Shown here: in pieces, positions 1-8,884 of the stretch | Position numbering within the stretch: the first letter of the stretch is position 1 | Layout: each line of letters begins with the position of its first letter | NCBI GenBank assembly: GCA_029100885.1 | Contig: JAQXPY010000147.1 | Span: forward strand, 1 to 51,087 | Length of the DNA stretch: 51,087 bases | Direction of reading: 5' to 3' | Origin: Clostridiales bacterium | GTDB lineage: Bacteria > Bacillota > Clostridia > Lachnospirales > Lachnospiraceae | Notes under the pieces: model-generated | What the model was told of the DNA's origin: nothing | Databases searched by the model: none | Seen by the model: only the letters and a program-made list of their open reading frames with translations | Translations under genes and position numbers: made by a program

Positions 1-66
1 CCGAGGCTGTTCTCCCGGAACATACGGCTTAAGCGCCGCCAGTGTTTTTGTAAAATATCTGCTCAT
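1..66 (-). CDS. hisC: histidinol-phosphate aminotransferase, N-terminal fragment (truncated by window edge)
   Basis: Reverse complement gives ATG...MSRYFTKTLAALKPYVPGEQPR; the LKPYVPGEQP N-terminus is typical of HisC, and it follows hisD on the same strand. Confidence 0.75.
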   Translation of the reverse strand, partial: MSRYFTKTLAALKPYVPGEQPR

Positions 67-114
67 TTTTCTATCCCGTAATATTGCTTACCGGCCTGCT
101 GCCGTCCGCCTGTC

Positions 115-1476
115 CTACTGTTCCGACTGCTTTGGTTCCTCCGCTTTCAGCCGCTCCGCTTCATCTGTTCCGACTGCTTCGGCTCCTCTGCTTTCGGCTC
201 CTCTGCTTTCGGTTCTTATCAATGCGCTTCTTGCATGCCCCGTAAGGCCCTCCCTGCCGGCGAAAAGCGCAATGTCGGCTGCCGCCCTGTCCAATGCGTC
301 GGCGGAATAATATATGTACTGTGTTTTCTTTACAAAATCATCCACTGACAGAGGGCTGAAAAATCTTGCTGTACCGCCGGTAGGCAATGTATGATTAGGT
401 CCCGCAAAATAGTCTCCGACTGCCTCCGGACAGTTCCTTCCCAAAAATACAGAGCCGGCATTTCTGATCTTGTCAAGATACTCAAACGGTTCATCCACGC
501 AAAGCTCCAGATGCTCCGGCGCTATCTCGTTTGCGATGTCTATGGCTCTCATAAGACTGTCTGCCACTACTATCTTTCCGTTATCATCGATGGATGCTCT
601 TGCGATATCATATCTTTCCAGCTGAGAAAGCTGTTTTTCTATCTCATCCCTCACTGCCACGGCAAATTCATCCGAATCCGTAACAAGCACTGCGGAAGCA
701 TTTCTGTCATGCTCTGCCTGTGACAAAAGATCCGCCGCTATAAACTCCGGTCTGTTCTTTGCATCTGCAACTATCAGGATCTCACTCGGTCCTGCCGTCA
801 TATCTATCGATACGGTTCCGTAAAGCTGCTTTTTTGCCTCTGCGACAAATGCGGAGCCTGGTCCCACGATCTTGTCGACCTTCGGTATGGTCTCGGTTCC
901 GTAGGCAAGGGCGGCTATTGCCTGAGCTCCTCCTGCCTTAAATATCCTGTCTGCTCCTGCCACATGGGCTGCCGCAAGTATATAAGGGTTTATCTTTCCG
1001 CGGCTGTCAGGAGAGGATACCATGATGATATCCCTGCAGCCCGCGATCTTAGCCGGAATGGTATCCATAAGAACCGTCGATGACAGCGGAGCGCTGCCTC
1101 CCGGAACATAGACCCCCACCCTTTCTATCGGAATTATCTTCTGTCCTGTAACCACACCGTCCTGCTCGTTTATAATAAAGCTGTTCCTGACCTGCCTTGA
1201 ATGAAATGCCCTGATATTGGCAGCCGCCCTCTCAAGGACCTCCATAAACTCAGGCTCTACCTGTGCAAGAGCTTCCCGCATCTCCACTTCGGAGACCTCT
1301 AACGCCTCTGTCCTGTACCCGTCAAATCTCTCATTATATCCGGCTACGGCTTTGTCTCCGCCTTCCTTAACGGTAGTGATTATTTCGGCCACCGTCTCAG
1401 ATACATCATTCAGAGGATCGTTCCTGCTGAAAAGCTCTGTATTTTCGACCTCTCCGTATTTCAGTATTTTAATCAT
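115..1476 (-). CDS. hisD: histidinol dehydrogenase
   Basis: Characteristic HisD sequence (ERVGVYVPGGSAPLSSTVLM, AAHVAGADRIFKAGGAQAIAALAYGT, VGPGSAFVAEAKKQLYG, PEHLELC, NHTLPTGG). Start taken as MIKILKYGEVE (1476); the ORF is open to an upstream ATG at 1521. Confidence 0.95.
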   Translation of the reverse strand: MIKILKYGEVENTELFSRNDPLNDVSETVAEIITTVKEGGDKAVAGYNERFDGYRTEALEVSEVEMREALAQVEPEFMEVLERAAANIRAFHSRQVRNSFIINEQDGVVTGQKIIPIERVGVYVPGGSAPLSSTVLMDTIPAKIAGCRDIIMVSSPDSRGKINPYILAAAHVAGADRIFKAGGAQAIAALAYGTETIPKVDKIVGPGSAFVAEAKKQLYGTVSIDMTAGPSEILIVADAKNRPEFIAADLLSQAEHDRNASAVLVTDSDEFAVAVRDEIEKQLSQLERYDIARASIDDNGKIVVADSLMRAIDIANEIAPEHLELCVDEPFEYLDKIRNAGSVFLGRNCPEAVGDYFAGPNHTLPTGGTARFFSPLSVDDFVKKTQYIYYSADALDRAAADIALFAGREGLTGHARSALIRTESRGAESRGAEAVGTDEAERLKAEEPKQSEQ

Positions 1477-1490
1477 TATCCCGCCCTCTG

Positions 1491-1554
1491 TCTGTACGTT
1501 TCCTGATCGTTTTCTGATCATTTCTGTACGTTTCCTGATTGTTTCCTGATCATT
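1491..1554. repeat. 32-bp tandem duplication at the hisG-hisD junction
   Basis: TCTGTACGTTTCCTGATCGTTTTCTGATCATT (1491-1522) followed by TCTGTACGTTTCCTGATTGTTTCCTGATCATT (1523-1554); 2 mismatches. Confidence 0.9.
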
Positions 1555-2188
1555 TCCTGTCTTGTCCCGACCTGATATAAGCCTGTGCTGCAGCTCTTAC
1601 TCTGTTTATCTCTTCCTTTTTGAACTCATAGGAGGATTTGTTTGCGATAAGTCTGGCGCTGATATCGATTATCTTCTCATTTACACATAGATCGTTCTCC
1701 CTGAGTGTAGTTCCTGTCTCCACGATATCCACAATAACATCGGAAAGACCAAGTATCGGAGCCAGCTCGATAGAGCCGTTGAGATGTATGATATCGATGT
1801 CTCTCCCTACGGAGGCGTAATAGTTTCTTGCTATATTTTCAAACTTTGTTGCAACCTTAAGTGTTCTGTCGGTCTGGTCTGTGTAGCCGTTCTTTCCTGC
1901 CTCGGCCATAATGCATTTTCCTATGCCGAGATCCATAAGCTCATATACATCCGGCTCATACTCCAGCAGAATATCCTTGCCCGCAACTCCGATATCCGCA
2001 GCTCCCCTCTCCACATATATGGCAACATCCGAGGGCTTGACCCAAAAATAGCACACTCCCTTCTCCTCGTTTTCGAAGAGCAGCTTTCTGTTTTTTTCAT
2101 GAATAGCCGGGCATTCAAAACCGGCTTTTTCAAAGATATCGTATACCTTTTCTCCCAATCTGCCCTTTGGCAGTGCAATGTTAAGCAT
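1550..2188 (-). CDS. hisG: ATP phosphoribosyltransferase catalytic subunit (short form)
   Basis: MLNIALPKGRLGEKVYDIFEKAG, GAADIGVAGKDILLE, ILGLSDVIVDIVETGTTLREN; 212 aa short-form HisG adjacent to hisZ. Confidence 0.95.
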   Translation of the reverse strand: MLNIALPKGRLGEKVYDIFEKAGFECPAIHEKNRKLLFENEEKGVCYFWVKPSDVAIYVERGAADIGVAGKDILLEYEPDVYELMDLGIGKCIMAEAGKNGYTDQTDRTLKVATKFENIARNYYASVGRDIDIIHLNGSIELAPILGLSDVIVDIVETGTTLRENDLCVNEKIIDISARLIANKSSYEFKKEEINRVRAAAQAYIRSGQDRK

Positions 2189-3119
2189 CAGCAGGCTCCT
2201 TTATCTCAAATCTCTCCAGCAGATCCATATATACCGCAAAGCCTGCGGCTCTTGATCTTCTGCCCATCTTTACAAGCAGACTGTCGTACTGTCCCCCTGA
2301 CAGAATGCCTGCAGGTATCCCCTTGATATACCCCTTGAAGACGATCCCGTTGTAATAATTCATATCGTTTACTACCGAAAAATCGATCACCGCCTTGTCC
2401 GCATACCCTGCTTTCTCCAGAGTTATTATTACATCCTCCAGCTCTCCTACGGTCTCTGAAGGACAGTCAGCCGCTTTCAGTTCATCTATTATCTCGGCAG
2501 TGTTCTTGTCGATGTTCAGTATTTCCGATATTTTTTCACACCTGTCTTCCGGCACGCCGCTGTCTGCGAGCAGCTCCCGAAGCTCATGCATATTTTTCTC
2601 ACCGATATATTTCAGAGCCTGCCTGTGCTTTTCTCCTGACAATCCCGTTTCTTCCAGCAGCCATGTCAGAACTCCCTGATGTGATATCGTCAGCACAAAG
2701 TCATCGGATATCACAGCGAGACTCCTGGCCGCCAGCTGCAGGACCTCGCCCACATCTGCCCGGCTGAGGTCTCCTATACACTCGATCCCGGCCTGCAGTA
2801 TTTCCTTATATCCATGGGATCCTCTTGATACCCTGTAAACATTCTCATCATAATAGACCTTGGTCACACTGCCCGGAACATCTCTGCTGCCCCTGACTAT
2901 CGAAAGAGTAACATCCGGCTTAAGCGCCATCAGCTTTCCGTTCGTATCGGTAAAGGAGATAATGCTGTCAGATACCAGGAAATCTCTGTTAGCAGCATAA
3001 AAATCATATTCCTCGAATTTGCTCATTTTATATCTGATATATCCGCTCCTCTGATAGAGCGTCCTCAGGGCAAAGGTAATCTTTTCTTCATTTTTCAAAA
3101 CTGACTCGTCGATATACAT
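2181..3119 (-). CDS. hisZ: ATP phosphoribosyltransferase regulatory subunit (HisRS-like)
   Basis: HisRS-like domain (RSGYIRYKMSKFEEYDFY, ALKPDVTLSIVR, GGQYDSLLVKMG) directly upstream of short hisG. Confidence 0.9.
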   Translation of the reverse strand: MYIDESVLKNEEKITFALRTLYQRSGYIRYKMSKFEEYDFYAANRDFLVSDSIISFTDTNGKLMALKPDVTLSIVRGSRDVPGSVTKVYYDENVYRVSRGSHGYKEILQAGIECIGDLSRADVGEVLQLAARSLAVISDDFVLTISHQGVLTWLLEETGLSGEKHRQALKYIGEKNMHELRELLADSGVPEDRCEKISEILNIDKNTAEIIDELKAADCPSETVGELEDVIITLEKAGYADKAVIDFSVVNDMNYYNGIVFKGYIKGIPAGILSGGQYDSLLVKMGRRSRAAGFAVYMDLLERFEIKEPADA

Positions 3120-3162
3120 GCTTTTCTCCGGTATAGTGATATTAATTCTGTTGCGTTATCAC

Positions 3163-3191
3163 ATTATCACACTAAAGTGTATTAATGTCAA
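3163..3191 (-). promoter_or_regulatory. sigma-A-type promoter of the his operon with palindromic operator candidate
   Basis: Minus strand TTGACA (3191-3186), 17-nt spacer, GATAAT (3168-3163); interrupted palindrome ATTAtcACACTaaAGTGTatTAAT covers 3163-3186. Confidence 0.7.
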
Positions 3192-3266
3192 CTTATTTTT
3201 GCTCCCCTTTATTTTTATCATAAAATATGCTACACTTCATTGGTTTCGCTGATCCGTATTTGATCA

Positions 3267-3422
3267 CATATGCAAGAATTCATATGCAGCAGGATTCAAA
3301 TGCGATAAGTCAGATTCATGACAGAGCAGATATTCTGCAAGTCAGATATTCTGCAGGTCAGATACTTGGCGGATCAGATCTGTGACAGAGCATATATTCT
3401 GCAGGTCATACCTGCTGACAGA
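3267..3422. repeat. degenerate tandem array, about ten 14-16 bp units, upstream of azlC
   Basis: Phased units such as CAGATTCATGACAGAG / CAGATATTCTGCAAGT / CAGATATTCTGCAGGT / CAGATACTTGGCGGAT / CAGATCTGTGACAGAG / CATATATTCTGCAGGT. Confidence 0.8.
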
Positions 3423-3443
3423 TAAAAATACAAGGATGTATCA

Positions 3444-4205
3444 ATGGACAACAAAGAACTGCGTCAAACCGAATCAAAAAGAGAGCCCGGAGCCGCATGG
3501 ACCCCGGCAAAGGGTGTCCGCGACGGCTTTCCTGTTTTTTTAGGCTATTTTGCCGTTGCCTTCTCCCTCGGTATTGCTGCCGGAAATGCGGGCTTCACTC
3601 CTTTTCAGGGCTTTATCATGAGTCTTACCAGCCTATCCTCTTCGGGACAATATGCGGGTCTCATGCTGTTTTCAGAAAACGCAGGCTACATCGAGCTGGC
3701 TCTGATGATCCTCGTCGCCAATGCCCGGTATATACTCATGAGCTGTGCCCTCAGTCAGCGGTTTTCCCCTGCAACACCTTTTATCCACAGGCTGCTTATT
3801 GCGTTCGGACTAACTGACGAAATGTTCGGTCTCGGCATCACCACTCCCGGATATCTCAGACCCGCCTATATGTATGCCGCTCTTTGTACCATGGCTCCCG
3901 GCTGGGCTCTCGGAACCGCCTTCGGTGTCATAGCAGGAAACATCCTGCCCGACATTTTCTCTCAGGCCATGAATGTTGCCATTTTCGCCATGTTCCTTGC
4001 CATAATCATTCCTCCCGGAAAAAAGGATCGCCGCATTCTTCTGTCAGTTATCATAAGCTTTGCTGTCGGTTTTGCTGCAGCTTATGCACCGGTTCTTTCC
4101 GGTATGTCCTCGGGAACACGCGTACTTATACTTACTATTATTATCTCGAGCGTGACAGCAATCGTTTTTCCTGTTAAAGAAGACAGCGAACAGATAGACG
4201 GCTGA
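3444..4205 (+). CDS. azlC: AzlC family branched-chain amino acid exporter subunit
   Basis: GVRDGFPVFLGYFAVAFSLGIAAGNAGFTPFQGFIMSLTSLSSSGQYAG; paired with an AzlD protein. Confidence 0.9.
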   Translation: MDNKELRQTESKREPGAAWTPAKGVRDGFPVFLGYFAVAFSLGIAAGNAGFTPFQGFIMSLTSLSSSGQYAGLMLFSENAGYIELALMILVANARYILMSCALSQRFSPATPFIHRLLIAFGLTDEMFGLGITTPGYLRPAYMYAALCTMAPGWALGTAFGVIAGNILPDIFSQAMNVAIFAMFLAIIIPPGKKDRRILLSVIISFAVGFAAAYAPVLSGMSSGTRVLILTIIISSVTAIVFPVKEDSEQIDG

Positions 4206-4317
4206 CAACAGCCTTCCCTTGTATATCTTCCGGGACTCTGATCCTTCAATTTAAGAGAAAACTCCGGAATCATTACGGAATCACATACTACACACTTGAC
4301 TTTGAGGAGCATAATAT

Positions 4318-4623
4318 ATGAGACCCAGCGTTTTCGGATATATTTTTGTTATGTTTGCAGTCACATATGCCATACGTGTTCTGCCCATCACACTGCTGAG
4401 AAAGCCTATCACAAACAGATTTATTAAATCCTTCCTTTACTATGTGCCATATGTCACGCTGGCTCTCATGACCTTTCCGGCGATTCTTGATGCCACCTCA
4501 AGTCCCGTATTCGGTCTGGTCGCCTTTGTCGCCGGCATTTTAGTGGCATGGTTCAACGGCAATCTTTTTATTACCGAGATATGCTGCTGCCTGATAGTTC
4601 TGGTTCTCAGCTTTTTCGGCTGA
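4318..4623 (+). CDS. azlD: AzlD domain-containing protein
   Basis: 101 aa membrane protein (VTYAIRVLPITLLRKPITNRFIKSFLYYVPYVTLALMTFPAIL) downstream of azlC. Confidence 0.88.
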   Translation: MRPSVFGYIFVMFAVTYAIRVLPITLLRKPITNRFIKSFLYYVPYVTLALMTFPAILDATSSPVFGLVAFVAGILVAWFNGNLFITEICCCLIVLVLSFFG

Positions 4624-4644
4624 GCCCGCTGTTTGCTGATGCTG

Positions 4645-4701
4645 TAAAAAAAGACCCCGGAGGAGTTCCGAAGTATTTCGGTTTCCTTCCGCGGGTCTTT
4701 T
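4645..4701. terminator. bidirectional intrinsic terminator between azlD and the response regulator
   Basis: AAAAAAAGACCC...GGGTCTTTT hairpin with A/T flanks between convergent genes. Confidence 0.8.
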
Positions 4702-4814
4702 CTGAAATTATCATTTTTCCGTGAGCTCCGTTTTCGGCAGGCTCTGTTCCGGCAGTGCTTTACTATCTCTTTTATTCCGGCATTAAACCTGCTGCTGCCG
4801 GCAGCTGCTTAAAC

Positions 4815-5507
4815 TCAGACCTTGAAGCGGTATCCGACGCCCCATATGGTCTCGATATACTGTGGCTTTGAGGTATTATACTCGATCTTCTCTCTGATCT
4901 TTTTGATATGCACTGTCACTGTCGCAATATCTCCGTAGGAATTCATATCCCAGACATTTTTAAATATCTCTTCCTTTGTAAACACTCTGTTAGGGTGCTC
5001 TGCAAGGAACAGCAGCAGGTCGAACTCCTTAGTGGTAAATATCTTCTCATCTCCGTCCACCCATACCCTGCGGGCATCCTTATCGATCTTCAGACCTCTG
5101 ATATTGATCTCGTTATTTCTTTCGACTGCAGTTCCCTTTAATCTGTCGTACCTGCCGAGATGGGCCTTGACCCTCGCCACCAGCTCCGACGGGGAAAACG
5201 GCTTCGTGATGTAGTCATCGGCTCCGAGACCGAGTCCTCTTATCTTGTCGATATCCTCCTTTTTAGCGGTCACCATCAGGATAGGTGTCTCCTTTACCGC
5301 TCTGACATTTTTCAGAATGTCAAAGCCGTCTATTCCCGGAAGCATTATATCCAGTATTATCAGGTCATAATCTTCACCGAGAGCCGATGCCTGGCCGGAA
5401 ATACCGTCATTCTTCATCACTACCTCGAAGCCTGACAGCTCCAGATAATCCTTTTCCAGCTCAGCGATGCTGACCTCATCCTCAATTATTAGAATCCGCC
5501 TTGCCAT
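4815..5507 (-). CDS. OmpR/PhoB-family response regulator
   Basis: Receiver domain (ILIIEDEVSIAELEKDYL, DLIILDIMLPGIDG, VTAKKE) plus winged helix (IWGVGYRF). Confidence 0.93.
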   Translation of the reverse strand: MARRILIIEDEVSIAELEKDYLELSGFEVVMKNDGISGQASALGEDYDLIILDIMLPGIDGFDILKNVRAVKETPILMVTAKKEDIDKIRGLGLGADDYITKPFSPSELVARVKAHLGRYDRLKGTAVERNNEINIRGLKIDKDARRVWVDGDEKIFTTKEFDLLLFLAEHPNRVFTKEEIFKNVWDMNSYGDIATVTVHIKKIREKIEYNTSKPQYIETIWGVGYRFKV

Positions 5508-6537
5508 CGATATTCACCTCGATATACTTTCTTAAAATAAAATGTACGGAAAGCCCCTGTCCCTCTTCACAGGATGCCCAGATCTGTCCACCATGGTCTT
5601 CAATGATCTTTTTGACTATGGAAAGACCTATTCCGCTGCCTCCCTGGGACGAATTCCGGCTTGAATCGGTTCTGTAAAATCTCTCAAATATCTTCGAGAG
5701 ATCCTTTTTGTCCACTCCCCTGCCGTTATCCGTAATATCGCACTGAATAAAATCTCCGATATCTCTGATCTTCATTTCTATGATCTTCGGGTCGTTTATC
5801 ATGTATTTTACGGAATTTCCGATAATATTGCTTATTACCTTATGCAGCTGCTCCTGATCTCCTATGACCTGAATATCCGGGTCTAACTCACACCTGTATT
5901 CAAACCGGATACCCTTGCCCTCCATATCTATGGCAATATCCTCCGCGCAGTCATCAAAATAATTTTTGATATTCAGCCTGGAAAAGTTGTACGGTATCCT
6001 GTTCGTTCCGATCTTTGCATAAAAGGAAAGCTCTTCTATCAGTCCTGTCATCTCAACAGACTTGTTGTAGATCGTTCTGATATACTTTTCCTTCATCTGA
6101 GGAGTTGATGCCACCCCGTCCATGATACCCTCTGTATAACCTCGTATAGTGGTTATCGGTGTTTTCAGATCATGGGCAATATTGCTGATGAGATCCTTGA
6201 GCTCCTTATCATAGTTGAGCTTTTCCTCATTGGACTCCTTGAGCCTTATCCTCATTTCTTCAAAATCGGAGGTCAGCTCTCCGATCTCATCATCTGATTC
6301 CACCTCCAGAGTAAAATCCAGATCTCCGTTTTTGATCTTGTGAATACCCTTTTTCAGCTCACCAAGAGGCCTGACAATAGACGAGTACATTGTAAGTACC
6401 AGGAAAAATCCCATCGACAGCATCAGGATGACCGATGTCTCATAGGTCATCCTGCCGCCCACAGTCATCATCAGCAGCAATATAGGGAAAAATGTCGCTA
6501 TGAATATCGTTACGCAGAGCCTTGTAAATAGTTTCAT
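5482..6537 (-). CDS. HAMP domain sensor histidine kinase
   Basis: Two TM segments, HAMP, H-box (ISNIAHDLKTPITTIRGYTEGIMDG), N/G boxes (DNGRGVDKKDLSKIFERFYR, GGSGIGLSIVKKIIEDHGG). Start taken at MKLFTRLCVTIF. Confidence 0.92.
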   Translation of the reverse strand: MKLFTRLCVTIFIATFFPILLLMMTVGGRMTYETSVILMLSMGFFLVLTMYSSIVRPLGELKKGIHKIKNGDLDFTLEVESDDEIGELTSDFEEMRIRLKESNEEKLNYDKELKDLISNIAHDLKTPITTIRGYTEGIMDGVASTPQMKEKYIRTIYNKSVEMTGLIEELSFYAKIGTNRIPYNFSRLNIKNYFDDCAEDIAIDMEGKGIRFEYRCELDPDIQVIGDQEQLHKVISNIIGNSVKYMINDPKIIEMKIRDIGDFIQCDITDNGRGVDKKDLSKIFERFYRTDSSRNSSQGGSGIGLSIVKKIIEDHGGQIWASCEEGQGLSVHFILRKYIEVNIDGKADSNN

Positions 6538-6607
6538 GGTCATCCGTCCCCTAACACAGCCTTTTTGAAGGCATAACAGGCCTGATCCGGCGCTGACAGT
6601 ATCCGTA

Positions 6608-8023
6608 TCAGAAATCAAACCTGCCGTCGAAGTAGCTCAAAAGCTCATCCACCCTGACACGCTCCTGCTCCATGCTGTCACGATGACGAACGGTAACGGT
6701 ATTGTAGTTCGGTGACTCAGGATCGTCTGTCTCAAAATCATAGGTTATGCAGAAAGGTGTACCGATCTCATCCTGTCTGCGGTATCTCTTTCCGATGCTG
6801 CCGCGGTCATCAAACTCACAGTAGTACTTGTTGAGCAGTGTGTCAAATAACTTCTCCGCATTCTCGTTCAGCTTCTTTGAAAGCGGAAGTACAGCGATCT
6901 TGACAGGCGCAAGGGCCGGATGGAAATGCATAACTGTACGCTTGTCGCCGCCCTCCAGCTCCTCCTCATCATATGCAGAGCAAAGGAATGCGAGCGTCAC
7001 GCGGTCTGCTCCCAGTGAAGGCTCTACGACATAAGGAACATACTTTTCGCCTGTCTCATCATCATTATATGTAAGATCAGCCTTGGAAACATTCATATGC
7101 TGGGTCAGATCGTAGTTTGTTCTGTCCGCAATTCCCCAAAGCTCGCCCCAGCCGAACGGGAAGAGGAACTCCAGGTCTGTCGTTGCCTTGGAATAGAAGG
7201 TAAGCTCATCCTGTGAATGATCGCGGGCTCTCATTTCCTCAGGTCTGATTCCGAGATCCTGAAGCCACTTGATGCAGAATTCCTTCCAGTATGCAAACCA
7301 CTCAAGATCGGTATCAGGCTTGCAGAAGAATTCCAGCTCCATCTGCTCAAACTCTCTGGTACGGAATGTAAAATTGCCCGGAGTGATCTCGTTTCTGAAG
7401 GATTTACCGATCTGTCCAATACCGAAAGGAAGCTTCTTTCTGGAGGTCCTCTGAACGTTTTTAAAGTTCACGAAGATACCCTGTGCTGTCTCAGGTCTTA
7501 AGTATACGGTATTCTTGGCATCCTCGGTCACGCCCTGGAAGGTCTTGAACATCAGGTTGAAGCTCCTGATATCTGTCCAGTCAAAGCCTCCGCAGGATGG
7601 GCAGACGATATTGTTCTCTCTGATGAAATTCATCATCTCTTCCTGGCTCATGCTGTCAGCCGAGCCGCCCGGGATCTCCATACCCTTTTCACCGCAGTAA
7701 TCCTCAATAAGCTTATCGGCTCTGAAACGCTCCTTACACTTCTTGCAGTCCATCAGAGGATCTGAAAAGCCTGCCAGATGTCCGGAAGCGACCCATGTCT
7801 GAGGATTCATCAGGATCGCGCAGTCAACTCCTACATTGAGCTTTGATCCCTCTACGAATTTCTTCCACCATGCCTTTTTTACATTGTTCTTGAGTTCTAC
7901 TCCAAGGTTGCCGTAATCCCATGTATTTGCAAGTCCTCCGTAGATCTCCGAACCCGGATAAATAAAACCGCGGGTCTTGCACAGAGCGATAATGTCTTCC
8001 ATTTTGAGCTTTGTTCTGTCCAT
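6608..8023 (-). CDS. glyS: glycine--tRNA ligase (dimeric class II form)
   Basis: [62 protein letters not shown]. Confidence 0.95.
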   Translation of the reverse strand: MDRTKLKMEDIIALCKTRGFIYPGSEIYGGLANTWDYGNLGVELKNNVKKAWWKKFVEGSKLNVGVDCAILMNPQTWVASGHLAGFSDPLMDCKKCKERFRADKLIEDYCGEKGMEIPGGSADSMSQEEMMNFIRENNIVCPSCGGFDWTDIRSFNLMFKTFQGVTEDAKNTVYLRPETAQGIFVNFKNVQRTSRKKLPFGIGQIGKSFRNEITPGNFTFRTREFEQMELEFFCKPDTDLEWFAYWKEFCIKWLQDLGIRPEEMRARDHSQDELTFYSKATTDLEFLFPFGWGELWGIADRTNYDLTQHMNVSKADLTYNDDETGEKYVPYVVEPSLGADRVTLAFLCSAYDEEELEGGDKRTVMHFHPALAPVKIAVLPLSKKLNENAEKLFDTLLNKYYCEFDDRGSIGKRYRRQDEIGTPFCITYDFETDDPESPNYNTVTVRHRDSMEQERVRVDELLSYFDGRFDF

Positions 8024-8227
8024 CTTTTAATATCCTTTTCTGTAGTTTTTTTATGCTTATATATAGTTTATAAATATTATCTGTCCGCACCCGAAGGATC
8101 AAAGCGGAAAAACATACCTGTTTGTTTTTCCTGAAAGATCCAACCTAACTATAATAGTTGCTTTGGAGTGATCAGGCAATCCCTATCCTGTATTTTCTGA
8201 GCCGCTGTCTCCGCCGTCTCCGACATC

Positions 8228-8884
8228 TCAGATCGTCTGTGCTATCACAGACAGTGATCTGAACCTGTGTCCGACTGTTTTTGTGAAAAATCTGTCGGCA
8301 CTCCGACAGAATTCGTCCGCTCCGGGAATCCCGAAGATGTCTTTATCATAGAGCCGGTTAAGTGGGGCGCCTATGCAGTACTGCCACAGTCGGATGACCT
8401 CAGGATCATCACTGTCCGCAGGCGCCGTCGTATATTCACCCTGAAGCACAAGAAGCCTGAGTCCGTATATTCGTCTGATAAGCTCCGCTTCCGGGGCTCC
8501 CGAACGCAGCGCTCTTAAGGTCACGAACATCAGATTGAGAAGCTTCTTTGAATCCTCCTCAGCCATGCCCTCTGCGCTGAAATATTCTCCGGCCTCCAGA
8601 ACATACGCGGCATAGACCGATTTGTCAAAATCTCTTCCCAGATCATCAAAGGAGTCAATAACGCTGATCCCGTGAATATTGTAGGCACTCCTGCCCTTGC
8701 CAAGAATAAATGAGGCACATGTGACAGGTCTTGCCGAGCCTGTGATACCGGAGCTCACCTTTGCGGCTCCGCCGGCAAATGCAGTGATTTTTCCGAGCTT
8801 GTCCGAAATTATTACCAGTCTCTTTCCGTACTCTCCCTGCGGCGAGGAGGATACTATTATGCCTTTAACTGAAATTTCCTGCAT
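8228..8884 (-). CDS. recO: DNA repair protein RecO
   Basis: N-terminal OB-fold pattern (VKGIIVSSSPQGEYGKRLVIISDKLGKITAFAGGAAK, YNIHGISVIDSF) and position next to era. Confidence 0.82.
   Translation of the reverse strand: MQEISVKGIIVSSSPQGEYGKRLVIISDKLGKITAFAGGAAKVSSGITGSARPVTCASFILGKGRSAYNIHGISVIDSFDDLGRDFDKSVYAAYVLEAGEYFSAEGMAEEDSKKLLNLMFVTLRALRSGAPEAELIRRIYGLRLLVLQGEYTTAPADSDDPEVIRLWQYCIGAPLNRLYDKDIFGIPGADEFCRSADRFFTKTVGHRFRSLSVIAQTI

Noticed and set aside
8024-8227. T-box or other riboswitch upstream of glyS; hairpin GGAAAAACA/TGTTTTTCC at 8106-8131
   Set aside because: No T-box antiterminator signature (AGGGUGGNACCGCG) on the minus strand and the hairpin lacks a following U-tract; the region is too short and unstructured to support a call.
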